Source: Pseudomonas sp. HN11 (GTDB lineage Bacteria > Pseudomonadota > Gammaproteobacteria > Pseudomonadales > Pseudomonadaceae). Taken from it: a stretch of DNA of 64,000 nt. Every line of letters begins with the position of its first letter. Positions within the stretch are counted from its first letter, which is position 1. Of this stretch, positions 16,259 through 24,692 are shown in pieces. The notes under the pieces are model-generated. The model did not search any database and was not told where the DNA came from. It saw only the letters and a list, made by a program, of their open reading frames with translations. The position numbers and the translations under genes were made by a program. The DNA is taken from NCBI RefSeq assembly GCF_021390155.1, contig NZ_CP089985.1, forward strand, positions 3,111,001 to 3,175,000, written 5' to 3'.

Positions 16259-17266
16259 TCAGCCGTTGGGGCTTCCCTCTGGCGCCGCTGCAACGGCGGC
16301 CGCCAGGCGCAATGCCTCGATACTGGCCTGGGCCTTGATCAACTCCAGTTCCAGGCTCTTGTTGTTGCGCTGGTGTTCGGTCAGCGCTTCCTGGCGTGAC
16401 TGGCTCTCCAGCAAGGCAACACGAAGACGCTCCTGAAGCAGGGTGCGTTCGCCGTCAATCAGGCTCACCTGTTCGTTCAACTTGAGCAGATGGGCCTGGT
16501 CTTTGCGGGATTGTTCCTGCAGCGCCGTCAACTCTTTCGCTGTCACCCGATGTTCAATCAACAGTCGCTCATTGTCGCGATGCAGTTGGGTGATTTCATC
16601 CTGGCGCACCATGGCGCTCTGCTGGGCTTGGCGCAGTTCCGCCTGGACCTGTTGCAGTTGACCTTCGTGGCGACGTTGTTCCTGCTCACGCTGCTCCTTG
16701 ATTGCAGTGCGGTAATGTTCCAGAGCATCGCGGGCGTGCAGGTGCTTTTCTTCCAGCGAACGAATCTGTTCGTCCTTATCGCTGATCCGTAACTCGTAAT
16801 CACTGCACGCCTGGCTCAGCCCGGCGTTACGGGTTTGCTCGGTCTGCAAGCTGGCGCTGGCGGTTTGCAGGGCGGCGCTTTCTTCTGCCAGTGCGGCGGC
16901 CTGGATATCGAATTGCTGCTTAAGATCGCTGTGAGCTTCTTCAAGGGTTTGCACCTGAGCGAGCAGGGCGGCTTTCTGCTGTTCGAATTGCGCCAGGGCC
17001 AGATCGATGGGTTCCTGAGCTTTCTCTTTCAAGCGCTGGGCCAAGCGAGCAACCAATTCGCCGAGTTCGTCGTCGATCGGTGCCTCGGTAATGGTGAGGC
17101 GGGTTTCGCTCTCATCCAGCTCCTTCAGATAGCGATGAATCGTGGTTTTCGAACCGGTGTTGCCCATTTCGATGCGTACGGCGTCGATGCTGGGGTTCTC
17201 GCCGCGGGCGAGGATCGCCAGGCGAGCTGTTTGAACTACTGCTTTGTTGATGCCGCCGCGAGCCAT
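16259..17266 (-). CDS. KfrA-like DNA-binding coiled-coil protein
   Basis: 335 residues. The N-terminal 60 or so residues (MARGGINKAVVQTARLAILA ... GNTGSKTTIHRYLKEL) match the KfrA-type DNA-binding domain, a winged-helix/HTH found in plasmid KfrA regulators. Residues about 75-320 form one long coiled coil rich in Gln, Glu and Leu. KfrA is an autoregulated plasmid protein linked to segregation; chromosomal relatives are poorly understood. It is divergent from a tyrosine recombinase with a 170-bp shared promoter region that contains two dyads, and its stop abuts gorA. Confidence 0.8.
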   Translation of the reverse strand: MARGGINKAVVQTARLAILARGENPSIDAVRIEMGNTGSKTTIHRYLKELDESETRLTITEAPIDDELGELVARLAQRLKEKAQEPIDLALAQFEQQKAALLAQVQTLEEAHSDLKQQFDIQAAALAEESAALQTASASLQTEQTRNAGLSQACSDYELRISDKDEQIRSLEEKHLHARDALEHYRTAIKEQREQEQRRHEGQLQQVQAELRQAQQSAMVRQDEITQLHRDNERLLIEHRVTAKELTALQEQSRKDQAHLLKLNEQVSLIDGERTLLQERLRVALLESQSRQEALTEHQRNNKSLELELIKAQASIEALRLAAAVAAAPEGSPNG

Positions 17267-17292
17267 GGTGTCTCCGTCGATTACGTAGTGTG

Positions 17293-17315
17293 GTACGTGG
17301 TATGTATATACGTAC
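17293..17315. promoter_or_regulatory. Dyad in the KfrA-like/recombinase divergent promoter
   Basis: GTACGT-N11-ACGTAC, inside an AT-rich stretch with further ACGTA elements (TACGTAG at 17282). It lies 27 bp upstream of the kfrA-like start and is a candidate autoregulatory operator. Confidence 0.45.
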
Positions 17316-17359
17316 TATAACATGAACAAAAATCTGTTTAAATTCGTCATTTAACAGAT

Positions 17360-17380
17360 GGGATATTGGCGTATTATCCC
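17360..17380. promoter_or_regulatory. Second dyad in the divergent promoter
   Basis: GGGATA-N9-TATCCC, about 57 bp upstream of the recombinase ATG. It may be an operator for the recombinase or part of a shared control region. Confidence 0.4.
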
Positions 17381-17436
17381 GTGTCATACGTGTTTAATCC
17401 GCGAAAGCAGCTGCCAGCAGTACGAATAGGCCTCCC

Positions 17437-18369
17437 ATGAGCGATCTGGACCGTTACCTCAATGCCGCCACCCGCGATAACACCCGGCGTAGCTATCGCG
17501 CAGCCATAGAGCACTTCGAAGTGAGCTGGGGCGGGTTCCTGCCCGCGACCAGCGACAGCGTGGCGCGCTATCTGGTTGCTCACGCCGGGGTGCTGGCCGT
17601 GAACACCTTGAAGCTGCGGCTCTCGGCGTTGGCGCAGTGGCACACGAGCCAGGGGTTTCCCGACCCGACCAAGGCGCCAGTGGTGCGCAAGGTGCTCAAG
17701 GGTATTCGTGCCGTGCACCCGGTCCAGGAGAAGCAAGCCGAGCCTTTGCAGCTCAAGCATCTGGAGCAGGTGGTGGCATCTCTTGAAGTCGAAGCGAAAC
17801 AAGCGGCCCAGGCACAAGACCAGCCGCGATTGCTGCGCGCCAAACGTGACACCGCACTGATCCTGCTGGGTTTCTGGCGTGGCTTTCGCAGTGATGAGCT
17901 GTGCCGTCTCGAGATCGAGCATATTCAAGCCACGCCTGGTACGGGCATCAGCCTGTATCTGCCGCGCAGCAAAAGCGATCGTGAGAACCTCGGCAAGACC
18001 TATCACACCCCGGCACTGCTGCGCTTGTGCCCGGTGCAGGCCTACAGCGAGTGGCTCAGCGCCTCGGCCCTGGTGCGTGGCCCGGTGTTTCGCGGTATCG
18101 ATCGCTGGGGCAACCTGGGGGAGGAGGGGTTGCACCCCAACAGTGTGATCCCGCTGCTGCGCCAGGCGCTCGAGCGCGCTGGTATTCCCGCCGAGCAATA
18201 CACCAGCCATTCGCTGCGCAGGGGTTTTGCCACCTGGGCCCATCGAAGTGGCTGGGATTTGAAGTCTCTGATGAGTTACGTCGGCTGGAGCGACATGAAA
18301 TCCGCCATGCGCTATGTTGAAGCGACACCCTTTCTTGGCATGACCTTGGTGACGCAACCGCTGCTTTGA
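17437..18369 (+). CDS. Tyrosine recombinase / site-specific integrase
   Basis: 310 residues. The N-terminal core-binding domain (about 1-100; SDLDRYLNAATRDNTRRSYR) is followed by a catalytic domain. The active-site residues appear as Arg in GFWRGFRSDELCRL, His-x-x-Arg in SHSLRRGFATW, Trp in YVGWSDMKSA and the nucleophile Tyr in MRYVEAT. Its length is XerC/D-like but the sequence is of the phage/ICE integrase type. No phage genes, tRNA or direct repeats flank it, so it is not obviously part of an integrated element. Its divergent pairing with a KfrA-like protein suggests a chromosomally fixed recombination or maintenance module. Confidence 0.85.
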   Translation: MSDLDRYLNAATRDNTRRSYRAAIEHFEVSWGGFLPATSDSVARYLVAHAGVLAVNTLKLRLSALAQWHTSQGFPDPTKAPVVRKVLKGIRAVHPVQEKQAEPLQLKHLEQVVASLEVEAKQAAQAQDQPRLLRAKRDTALILLGFWRGFRSDELCRLEIEHIQATPGTGISLYLPRSKSDRENLGKTYHTPALLRLCPVQAYSEWLSASALVRGPVFRGIDRWGNLGEEGLHPNSVIPLLRQALERAGIPAEQYTSHSLRRGFATWAHRSGWDLKSLMSYVGWSDMKSAMRYVEATPFLGMTLVTQPLL

Positions 18370-18395
18370 GTTTTTTCTATTAATACAGTCACCTG

Positions 18396-18432
18396 ATAGG
18401 GAAAACCAATCGTCAGCATCAGGTTTGCCAAT
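18396..18432 (+). promoter_or_regulatory. OxyR-type binding site upstream of ahpC
   Basis: Four quarter-sites with exact 7-bp spacing: ATAG-N7-CAAT-N7-ATCA-N7-CAAT, against the consensus ATAG-N7-CTAT-N7-ATAG-N7-CTAT. The site ends 80 bp before the ahpC ATG, where an OxyR-activated promoter would be expected. ahpC is a classic OxyR target. Confidence 0.65.
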
Positions 18433-18512
18433 GAGCCATCGGCCGAGAGAGTGGGTAGGATTCATTTCATCAACTTCTTCACCCCTTTTACAAACCTGAC
18501 GGAGAGTCAACG

Positions 18513-19076
18513 ATGCCTATCATCAACAGCCAAGTAAAACCGTTCAAAGCTACCGCCTACAAAAACGGCAACTTCGTAGATGTGTCCGACGCCGACCTGA
18601 AAGGCAAGTGGTCCGTTGTATTCTTCTACCCGGCCGACTTCACCTTCGTTTGCCCAACCGAACTGGAAGACCTGGCTGACAACTACGCCGAATTCCAGAA
18701 GCTGGGCGTCGAGATCTACAGCGTTTCCACCGACACCCACTTTGCTCACGCTGCCTGGCACAACACTTCGCCAGCCATCGGCAAGATCCAATACACCATG
18801 ATCGGTGACCCGACCCTGACCATCTCCCGCAACTTCGACGTGCTGATCGAAGAAGCTGGCCTGGCTGACCGCGGTACTTTCGTGATCAACCCAGAAGGTC
18901 AGATCAAGATCGTTGAGCTGAACGACGGTGGTGTTGGTCGTGACGCTTCCGAGCTGCTGCGCAAAATCAAAGCGGCTCAATACGTTGCTGCTCACCCAGG
19001 CGAAGTGTGCCCAGCCAAGTGGAAAGAAGGCGAAGCTACTTTGGCTCCGTCCCTGGACCTGGTCGGCAAGATCTAA
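18513..19076 (+). CDS. ahpC: Alkyl hydroperoxide reductase subunit C (peroxiredoxin)
   Basis: 187 residues, the standard length of enterobacterial-type AhpC. This 2-Cys peroxiredoxin reduces H2O2 and organic peroxides. The peroxidatic Cys47 is in DFTFVCPTE and the resolving Cys166 in GEVCPAKW. Codon use is strongly biased (GAA, AAA, CTG, GGT), as expected for a highly expressed gene. ACGGAGAG lies upstream of the ATG. It is followed, after a hairpin, by its reductase gene ahpF. Confidence 0.97.
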   Translation: MPIINSQVKPFKATAYKNGNFVDVSDADLKGKWSVVFFYPADFTFVCPTELEDLADNYAEFQKLGVEIYSVSTDTHFAHAAWHNTSPAIGKIQYTMIGDPTLTISRNFDVLIEEAGLADRGTFVINPEGQIKIVELNDGGVGRDASELLRKIKAAQYVAAHPGEVCPAKWKEGEATLAPSLDLVGKI

Positions 19077-19135
19077 GTCTGTGACGTCTCAAGGGCGGGA
19101 ATCCGCACTTAAGTAAGCTGCATCCGCCCCCAAAA

Positions 19136-19168
19136 CGCCCGGGCGAGATTCGCTCGGGCGTTTTTTTG
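19136..19168 (+). terminator. Hairpin with T-run between ahpC and ahpF
   Basis: CGCCCGGGCGAG ... CTCGGGCG followed by seven T. It probably terminates most ahpC transcripts and lets a fraction read into ahpF, which would give the usual excess of AhpC over AhpF. Confidence 0.75.
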
Positions 19169-19203
19169 TCTGCAATAAACCGAATGAACAGGAAATCGCC
19201 CGT

Positions 19204-20769
19204 ATGTTGGACGCCAATCTTAAAGCTCAGTTGAAGTCATACCTGGAACGGGTCACCCAGCCGATCGAGATCGTCGCCTCCCTCGACGACGGTGCGAAAT
19301 CCCAGGAAATGCTTGCCCTTTTGCAGGACGTTGTCAGCCTCACGACGCTGATTACCCTGAAAACCGATGGCGATGATGCGCGCAAGCCATCTTTCTCCAT
19401 CAACCGCCCGGGTGCCGAGATCAGCCTGCGTTTTGCCGGCATCCCCATGGGCCATGAATTCACTTCGCTGGTGCTGGCCCTGCTGCAAGTCGGTGGCCAC
19501 CCGTCGAAGGCCAGTGTCGAAGTGATTGAACAGATCCGCGCCCTTAAAGGCGAGTTCAGCTTCGAGACTTACTTCTCTCTGTCCTGCCAGAACTGCCCGG
19601 ACGTGGTCCAGGCGCTGAACCTGATGGCCGTGCTCAACCCAAACATCCGCCACGTTGCCATCGACGGCGCGCTGTTTCAGGCTGAAGTCGACGAGCGCCA
19701 GATCATGGCGGTGCCCAGCGTGTACCTCAACGGAGTGAACTTCGGCCAGGGCCGCATGGGCCTGGAAGAGATTCTCGCCAAGCTCGACACCAGCGGCATT
19801 GAAAAAGCCGCCGAGAAAATCAGCGCCAAAGACGCCTTTGACGTGCTCGTTGTCGGCGGTGGCCCAGCCGGTTCGGCGGCGGCGATCTATGCGGCACGTA
19901 AAGGTATTCGTACCGGCGTCGCTGCCGAGCGTTTCGGCGGGCAAGTGCTGGACACCATGTCGATCGAGAACTTTATCTCGGTACAGGAAACCGAAGGTCC
20001 GAAACTGGCCAGCGCCCTGGAAGCCCACGTACGTCAGTACGACGTAGACATCATGAACCTGCAGCGTGCCAGCAGCCTGGTCCCAGCGAAAAACGCCGGC
20101 GACTTGCACGAAATCCGTTTTGAAAGTGGTGCGACCCTCAAGTCCAAGACCGTGATCCTGGCCACTGGCGCCCGTTGGAGAGAAATGGGTGTACCGGGCG
20201 AGCAGGAATACAAGGCCAAGGGCGTGTGCTTCTGCCCGCACTGCGACGGCCCGTTGTTCAAAGGCAAGCGTGTGGCGGTGATCGGCGGCGGCAACTCTGG
20301 CGTTGAAGCGGCCATCGACCTGGCCGGTATCGTCAGCCATGTGACCTTGCTTGAGTTCGACAGCAAGTTGCGCGCCGACGCCGTGCTGCAGCGCAAGCTC
20401 TACAGCCTGCCGAACGTTGATGTGATCACCAGTGCGTTGACCAGTGAAGTGAAAGGCGATAGCCAGAAAGTCACCGGCCTGGCGTACAAGGATCGTGACA
20501 GCGGCGAGTTCAAGACCATCGACCTGGAAGGGATCTTTGTACAGATCGGCTTGCTGCCCAACACCGACTGGCTCAAAGGTACCGTAGAACTGACGCCGCG
20601 CGGCGAGATCATCGTCGATGCGCGGGGTGAGACTTCACTGCCGGGTGTGTTCGCCGCCGGTGACGTGACGACGGTGCCGTACAAGCAGATCGTGATTGCG
20701 GTGGGCGAGGGTGCCAAGGCTTCCCTGAGTGCTTTCGATCACTTGATCCGGACTTCCGCTCCGGCGTAA
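19204..20769 (+). CDS. ahpF: Alkyl hydroperoxide reductase subunit F
   Basis: 521 residues. A flavoprotein that passes electrons from NADH to AhpC. The N-terminal domain (two thioredoxin-like folds, about 1-200) contains CQNC in [12 protein letters not shown]. The C-terminal thioredoxin-reductase-like part has FAD motif [12 protein letters not shown], redox pair CPHC in [17 protein letters not shown] motif [13 protein letters not shown] and the final GVFAAGDVT. Length and domain order are those of canonical AhpF. It lies 127 bp after ahpC. Confidence 0.97.
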   Translation: MLDANLKAQLKSYLERVTQPIEIVASLDDGAKSQEMLALLQDVVSLTTLITLKTDGDDARKPSFSINRPGAEISLRFAGIPMGHEFTSLVLALLQVGGHPSKASVEVIEQIRALKGEFSFETYFSLSCQNCPDVVQALNLMAVLNPNIRHVAIDGALFQAEVDERQIMAVPSVYLNGVNFGQGRMGLEEILAKLDTSGIEKAAEKISAKDAFDVLVVGGGPAGSAAAIYAARKGIRTGVAAERFGGQVLDTMSIENFISVQETEGPKLASALEAHVRQYDVDIMNLQRASSLVPAKNAGDLHEIRFESGATLKSKTVILATGARWREMGVPGEQEYKAKGVCFCPHCDGPLFKGKRVAVIGGGNSGVEAAIDLAGIVSHVTLLEFDSKLRADAVLQRKLYSLPNVDVITSALTSEVKGDSQKVTGLAYKDRDSGEFKTIDLEGIFVQIGLLPNTDWLKGTVELTPRGEIIVDARGETSLPGVFAAGDVTTVPYKQIVIAVGEGAKASLSAFDHLIRTSAPA

Positions 20770-20786
20770 ATCCTGAGCCGGAAATG

Positions 20787-20817
20787 AAAAACCCCATGGG
20801 CGATCATGGGGTTTTTT
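20787..20817. terminator. Bidirectional terminator between ahpF and gloA
   Basis: AAAAACCCCATG-GGCGAT-CATGGGGTTTTTT: A and T runs on both sides of a 7-bp stem between convergent genes. Confidence 0.9.
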
Positions 20818-20819
20818 CG

Positions 20820-21341
20820 TTACAGCGGTGCGGGCTGGATAATCTCGACCCAGTACGCGTCCGGATCCTTGATGAAGGCCAGGCTCTTCATGCGGCCATC
20901 GGTCAGGCGCTTCTGGAAGTCGCAGCCCAGGGCTTCGAAACGCTCGCAGGCAGCGACGATATCCGGCACAGAGATGCAGATATGGCCGAAGCCGCGTGGG
21001 TCGGTGTTGCCATTGTGGTAAGCGAAGTCGGCGTCGTTTTCGGTGCCGTGGTTGTGGGTCAGTTCCAGGATGCCTGGGATCGACTTCATCCACTGGGTGC
21101 GTTCGGCGGCGTCGGCCGGGATCTGGGACTTATCCACCAGGGCCAGGAAGTACAGGCTGAATTCGGCTTCCGGGAAGTCACGTTTTTCAACCAGGGAGAA
21201 ACCCAGGACGCGGGTGTAGAAGTCCAGCGACTTGGTGATGTCCTTGACCCGCAGCATGGTGTGGTTGAACACGAAGTTCGTGGTGGCGGTGTCCGGTTGG
21301 GCAGTGACGCCCGGGAAAGTGTTCAGTTCGTGCAGGCTCAT
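20820..21341 (-). CDS. gloA: Lactoylglutathione lyase (glyoxalase I)
   Basis: 173 residues from the ATG behind GGAGGG (a longer frame has no ribosome site). Glyoxalase I isomerises the methylglyoxal-glutathione hemithioacetal to S-lactoylglutathione. The fold of two VOC repeats is seen in [23 protein letters not shown] and in [18 protein letters not shown]. Metal ligands are the expected His/Glu of these strands ([24 protein letters not shown]). At about 173 residues it belongs to the longer, eukaryote-like class found in pseudomonads, typically zinc-dependent. Confidence 0.93.
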   Translation of the reverse strand: MSLHELNTFPGVTAQPDTATTNFVFNHTMLRVKDITKSLDFYTRVLGFSLVEKRDFPEAEFSLYFLALVDKSQIPADAAERTQWMKSIPGILELTHNHGTENDADFAYHNGNTDPRGFGHICISVPDIVAACERFEALGCDFQKRLTDGRMKSLAFIKDPDAYWVEIIQPAPL

Positions 21342-21537
21342 GGGCCCTCCAGAAAAAATGGGGCAAACGCGGCTCTGAAATGTGAGCGGTTCCTTGGCTT
21401 GCGGCGGGCATCCGTGCAGCCGGTCCATGATACGCAAGGCTCGCCCCAGGCGCCAAATGAAAAAGCCCATGCAGGCCTTGCGACACATGGCCGCCGGGGC
21501 TCAAACTTTGGCGCTTGAACCTTGGGTATTTTTCGCA

Positions 21538-22074
21538 ATGATCGCATTTCATAAACCGCTGTTGAGTGCTGTGTGTTTGCTGGTGGGCAGTCCTTTCGTA
21601 CTGGCGGCCGACCCCGAAATTCACTGGCCCAGTGGCTGGCAGGTCGAAGAGGTTGTCCCGGATGGCGAAGCACCTGCCAAACCCCAGGCTGTTTCGCGTC
21701 AGCGTGCAATCAAGAATGATGAAAATGGCACGACCTTGATGGTGATGGAGTTGACCGGCACCCCGATTGAATCAGGGCATAAGGTTAATCTTCAAGGCGT
21801 ACTGCTGGAAATGCGCAAGTCCATTCAGAAAGATTTTGCCCAGGGTGGTTATCAAAGTGTGTGCAGCAAGATGCACGCTACAACATTGAGCCGTCTTGAT
21901 GCACTGGAAACTACTTGTGTGATAACCGAAAACGGGCGTCACGTGCTTTCGCAAACATTGGTGGGCGCGGTTGATGCCGACAAGGCCTATGTTTTTTCAT
22001 ACGCGGGGCAGGCTGACGCTTACGAAGCAAGCAAAGACGAAGTCAGTTCGGTGCGTGATAGCCTCAAACTTTAA
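21538..22074 (+). CDS. DUF4946 family exported protein
   Basis: 178 residues from MIAFHKPLLSAVCLLVGSPF, a good signal peptide ending VLAADP; the longer frame to 21382 would be antisense to the gloA leader. The mature sequence (EIHWPSGWQVEE, then QRAIKND, VVMEL-like and NLQGVLLEMRKSIQ segments) fits the DUF4946 family that I associate with Pseudomonas. Two cysteines (VCSKM and ETTCVI) could form a disulfide. Periplasmic, function unknown. Confidence 0.75.
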   Translation: MIAFHKPLLSAVCLLVGSPFVLAADPEIHWPSGWQVEEVVPDGEAPAKPQAVSRQRAIKNDENGTTLMVMELTGTPIESGHKVNLQGVLLEMRKSIQKDFAQGGYQSVCSKMHATTLSRLDALETTCVITENGRHVLSQTLVGAVDADKAYVFSYAGQADAYEASKDEVSSVRDSLKL

Positions 22075-22142
22075 GTGTGTAATATCGGACGATTCTGAAC
22101 ATTATGAAATGCTCTTTAAGTTCGGTTTCGAACCGTTGAATA

Positions 22143-22172
22143 AAAAAAGCCCCGCATAAGCGGGGCTCTTTG
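22143..22172. terminator. Bidirectional terminator between the DUF4946 and mvaU-like genes
   Basis: AAAAAAAGCCCCGC-ATAA-GCGGGGCTCTTT: an 8-bp stem, A run on one side and T-rich on the other, between convergent genes. Confidence 0.85.
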
Positions 22173-22186
22173 TTAGTGCTGTGCGA

Positions 22187-22552
22187 TCAGCCGCGAAGCC
22201 AGGAATCCACAGTAGCGGCGCCGTACTGTTCTTTCCATGCCTTGAGACCGCGGTGGTTGCCGCCCTTGGTTTCGATCAGCTCGCCGGTGTGCGGGTTGTG
22301 GTAGACCTTGACCACACGAGCGCGGCGCTGTTTTGGTGCGTTAGCGGCGGCAGCACTGGACTTGCCCGGGTTTGGATCAAGGATGGAAATGATGTCGCGC
22401 AGGCCTTTGCCATAGGACTTCATCAGGGCTTGAAGCTTTTCTTCGAATTCGATTTCTTTTTTCAGGCCGGCATCGTTCTTCAAGGATTCCAGCTGGGCAA
22501 GCTGCTCTTGAAGGGCTTTTTCTGCTGCGCGAAATTCGGCGAGTCTGGACAA
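22187..22552 (-). CDS. MvaT/MvaU-family H-NS-like silencer
   Basis: 121 residues beginning MSRLAEFRAAEKALQEQLAQ. The start codon is TTG, supported by GGAG 8 nt upstream and by the family's usual N-terminus. The N-terminal half is a coiled-coil oligomerisation region; the C-terminal domain RRARVVKVYHNPHTGELIETKGGNHRGLKAW is the AT-rich DNA-binding domain of the MvaT group, which silences foreign and virulence genes in Pseudomonas. The N-terminal sequence is closer to MvaU/MvaV than to MvaT itself. Fimbrial or toxin genes in this window would be plausible targets. Confidence 0.88.
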   Translation of the reverse strand: MSRLAEFRAAEKALQEQLAQLESLKNDAGLKKEIEFEEKLQALMKSYGKGLRDIISILDPNPGKSSAAAANAPKQRRARVVKVYHNPHTGELIETKGGNHRGLKAWKEQYGAATVDSWLRG

Positions 22553-22747
22553 AATCTGTACTCCAATAGTGTATTTGGCTGATATCAACGGCAGACAAAG
22601 CTATAAGCCAAGCGCTTTAAGGCGACTCGAAAAAGCCGTCTCGCGAGTTCTGCACAGGCAGGAAAAATTGTAGTAGTTAAATGGCTACGAGTAAATCATG
22701 TCTTTTGTCTAAACAAAATTATTTCAGCGCAGGTAGTGCATAGCTAT

Positions 22748-24289
22748 TCAATGGCTGTCCAGTGATTTAATAAATTCATCGCAGGGCAACGGCTTTCCGA
22801 ACAGGTAGCCCTGCAGGAAGTCCACGCCTTGAGCGGCCAGGTAATCACACTGTTCGGTCGTTTCCACACCTTCTGCAACGATGCCCAAATCGAGTTTGCC
22901 GGACAGTTCTATGATGCTGTCGAGAATATGCCGTGATAGTGCATCGGCACCGATCATGGCGACAAAACTTTGATCGATTTTCAGGTAGTCCACATTGAAG
23001 TTGCGCAAGTAGCCCAGGCTGGAGTGGCCGGTACCAAAGTCATCAATGGCGATCATCACCCCCAGTTGATGCAGAGCGTCGAACAGCCGGCGCGTGATAT
23101 CGGTGGGCACGATCAACTCGCGCTCAGTCAACTCCAGCACCAGGGTCACTTGACCCACGGGAAAAGCAGCGAGGAACTCACGGCAGTCATCCACCAATGC
23201 CAGGTCCTGGCAATGGCGCGCAGTGATATTCACCCCGATATGGAATCCAGGTCTGAAGCACGCCGCATGGGGCGACAATTGCACGGCGGTCTGGCGTAGC
23301 AGGGCACGTGTCATCGGTACGATCAGCCCTGAATGCTCGGCCAGTGGGATAAACAAATCGGGGCGCACCAAGCCTTCTTTTGGGTGCTGCCAGCGCATCA
23401 GCACCTCGCATCCCGCCCACTCACGGGTGTCACCCCGTACCACTGGCTGGAAATACGGGATGAATTCGTTAGCCTCCAGTGCCCGTCGCAGTTCATGGGT
23501 TGGTGCCGACGAGCGCTGTTGCAGCCAATGCGCCAGCACGCCTGCCAACACGCCAAAGAACACCACCAGGCTGAACAGCGCCGGGTAGCGGGCCAGCATG
23601 TAGCGCCACACTTCGCCGGATGGCATGCCAGCGTCAACGCTGTAGTGATAACGTTCAGACGCCAATTGGTGATGAGCCACCGCAAACACCGGCACGGCGG
23701 AGTCGTGCACTTTTCCATCAGCCCCCAACCAATTCGGGCCTACTTTCAGTACCAGATGGGTGTAACGGCTGATCAGGCGCAGGGCGTTGGTCAGGTGGTA
23801 GCCATCGATGGACGCAAACGCGGCCTTGTCACCGTCCACCAATCGGTAGACCAGCAAGGCAGTATTGGGCGTTACCGGGTTGCCATTCATCAGCCATAAC
23901 CGGCCATCCACATAGTCGTCCGGGTTGACTGGCGACTCGTAGCTGCCGCCGAACAACGAACTGCAGTAGATGTTTTTTTGCCAGGACAACGTGGTTGCGC
24001 GTACAAACGGCCGGCGTGTGACTTGTTCGCGCAAGGCGAGCTGCGCGCCGTTATCGCAGGGCTGTCCCGCCAGGGGGAGCAAGGCCTGGGCGGCGAGGGC
24101 TGTGTTGTCGAGCATCAAGTCGAACTGGCGCACCGCCTCTTGGGCGGTCTGGGCCGTGCTTTGTTGCAAGGTGCGTTCGGCCTGCCAGTGCAAAATGACC
24201 ACCCCGAGTGCAATTGGCAGCAGTGCGCTGAGCGAAGTGAACAAGTAACGAGTGGCGCGTTTTCGCGGGCCGTTGACGGTCAGGGGCAT
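22748..24289 (-). CDS. CSS-motif EAL-domain c-di-GMP phosphodiesterase
   Basis: 513 residues from the ATG at 24289. Order: membrane segment (LFTSLSALLPIALGVVILHW), periplasmic CSS domain (about 30-230) with the motif CSS in NIYCSSLFGG, second membrane segment (ALFSLVVFFGVLAGVLAHWL), and EAL domain. The catalytic set is complete: EVL in CEVLMRW, N in GVNITAR, E in LELTERE, DDFGTG, K in YLKIDQ, E in AEGVET and Q in LQGYLFG, so active hydrolysis of c-di-GMP is expected. In E. coli, CSS-EAL enzymes respond to periplasmic redox through the Dsb system. It is transcribed alone. Confidence 0.9.
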   Translation of the reverse strand: MPLTVNGPRKRATRYLFTSLSALLPIALGVVILHWQAERTLQQSTAQTAQEAVRQFDLMLDNTALAAQALLPLAGQPCDNGAQLALREQVTRRPFVRATTLSWQKNIYCSSLFGGSYESPVNPDDYVDGRLWLMNGNPVTPNTALLVYRLVDGDKAAFASIDGYHLTNALRLISRYTHLVLKVGPNWLGADGKVHDSAVPVFAVAHHQLASERYHYSVDAGMPSGEVWRYMLARYPALFSLVVFFGVLAGVLAHWLQQRSSAPTHELRRALEANEFIPYFQPVVRGDTREWAGCEVLMRWQHPKEGLVRPDLFIPLAEHSGLIVPMTRALLRQTAVQLSPHAACFRPGFHIGVNITARHCQDLALVDDCREFLAAFPVGQVTLVLELTERELIVPTDITRRLFDALHQLGVMIAIDDFGTGHSSLGYLRNFNVDYLKIDQSFVAMIGADALSRHILDSIIELSGKLDLGIVAEGVETTEQCDYLAAQGVDFLQGYLFGKPLPCDEFIKSLDSH

Positions 24290-24692
24290 GAAGTGAACGG
24301 CCTGTTGCAAGGATCAGAGTCAGTCGATGATAGATGGCTCGGCCCAAATAAGCTCGCGGTACCCGGCCATTTTGGCCAGGTCCATGCTGACTGGGCATCT
24401 ACCTGTGCAACAAACCCCTTGCACGTGCAAGGGAAATGAGGATTTGATAAGAGTACGGACAAATACTGTTACGCTGTGTAGAATCGATTTACGCATACAA
24501 GAATATGGACTTGCGCTCACGCAAGCCTAAGCCGTCAGAGACTGATGACCCCATGAAGCTACTCGGCTCCCCCCTCATCTTTGGTGACTTCCTCGCCCGC
24601 AGTGTGCGAGGCCTTTCCTGTGCGCCACCCAGCAACCTCATCCTTGCTCGCAATTAATGCTGTATTTATGACAAGAATGATGAGGTGCCACC
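24290..24692. other. Divergent intergenic region between the EAL gene and hpd
   Basis: 403 bp with no convincing gene. It contains a perfect 18-bp palindrome CCCTTGCACGTGCAAGGG at 24416-24433 and a 6-bp stem-loop CTTGCG-CTCA-CGCAAG at 24510-24525. The promoters of both flanking genes must lie here; TTGCTC at 24644 with an AT-rich -10-like TTATGA could serve hpd. Confidence 0.45.

Noticed and set aside
17437..18369. Prophage or integrative element around the recombinase
   Set aside because: No phage structural genes, tRNA, transposase or flanking direct repeats are visible; neighbours are core genes.
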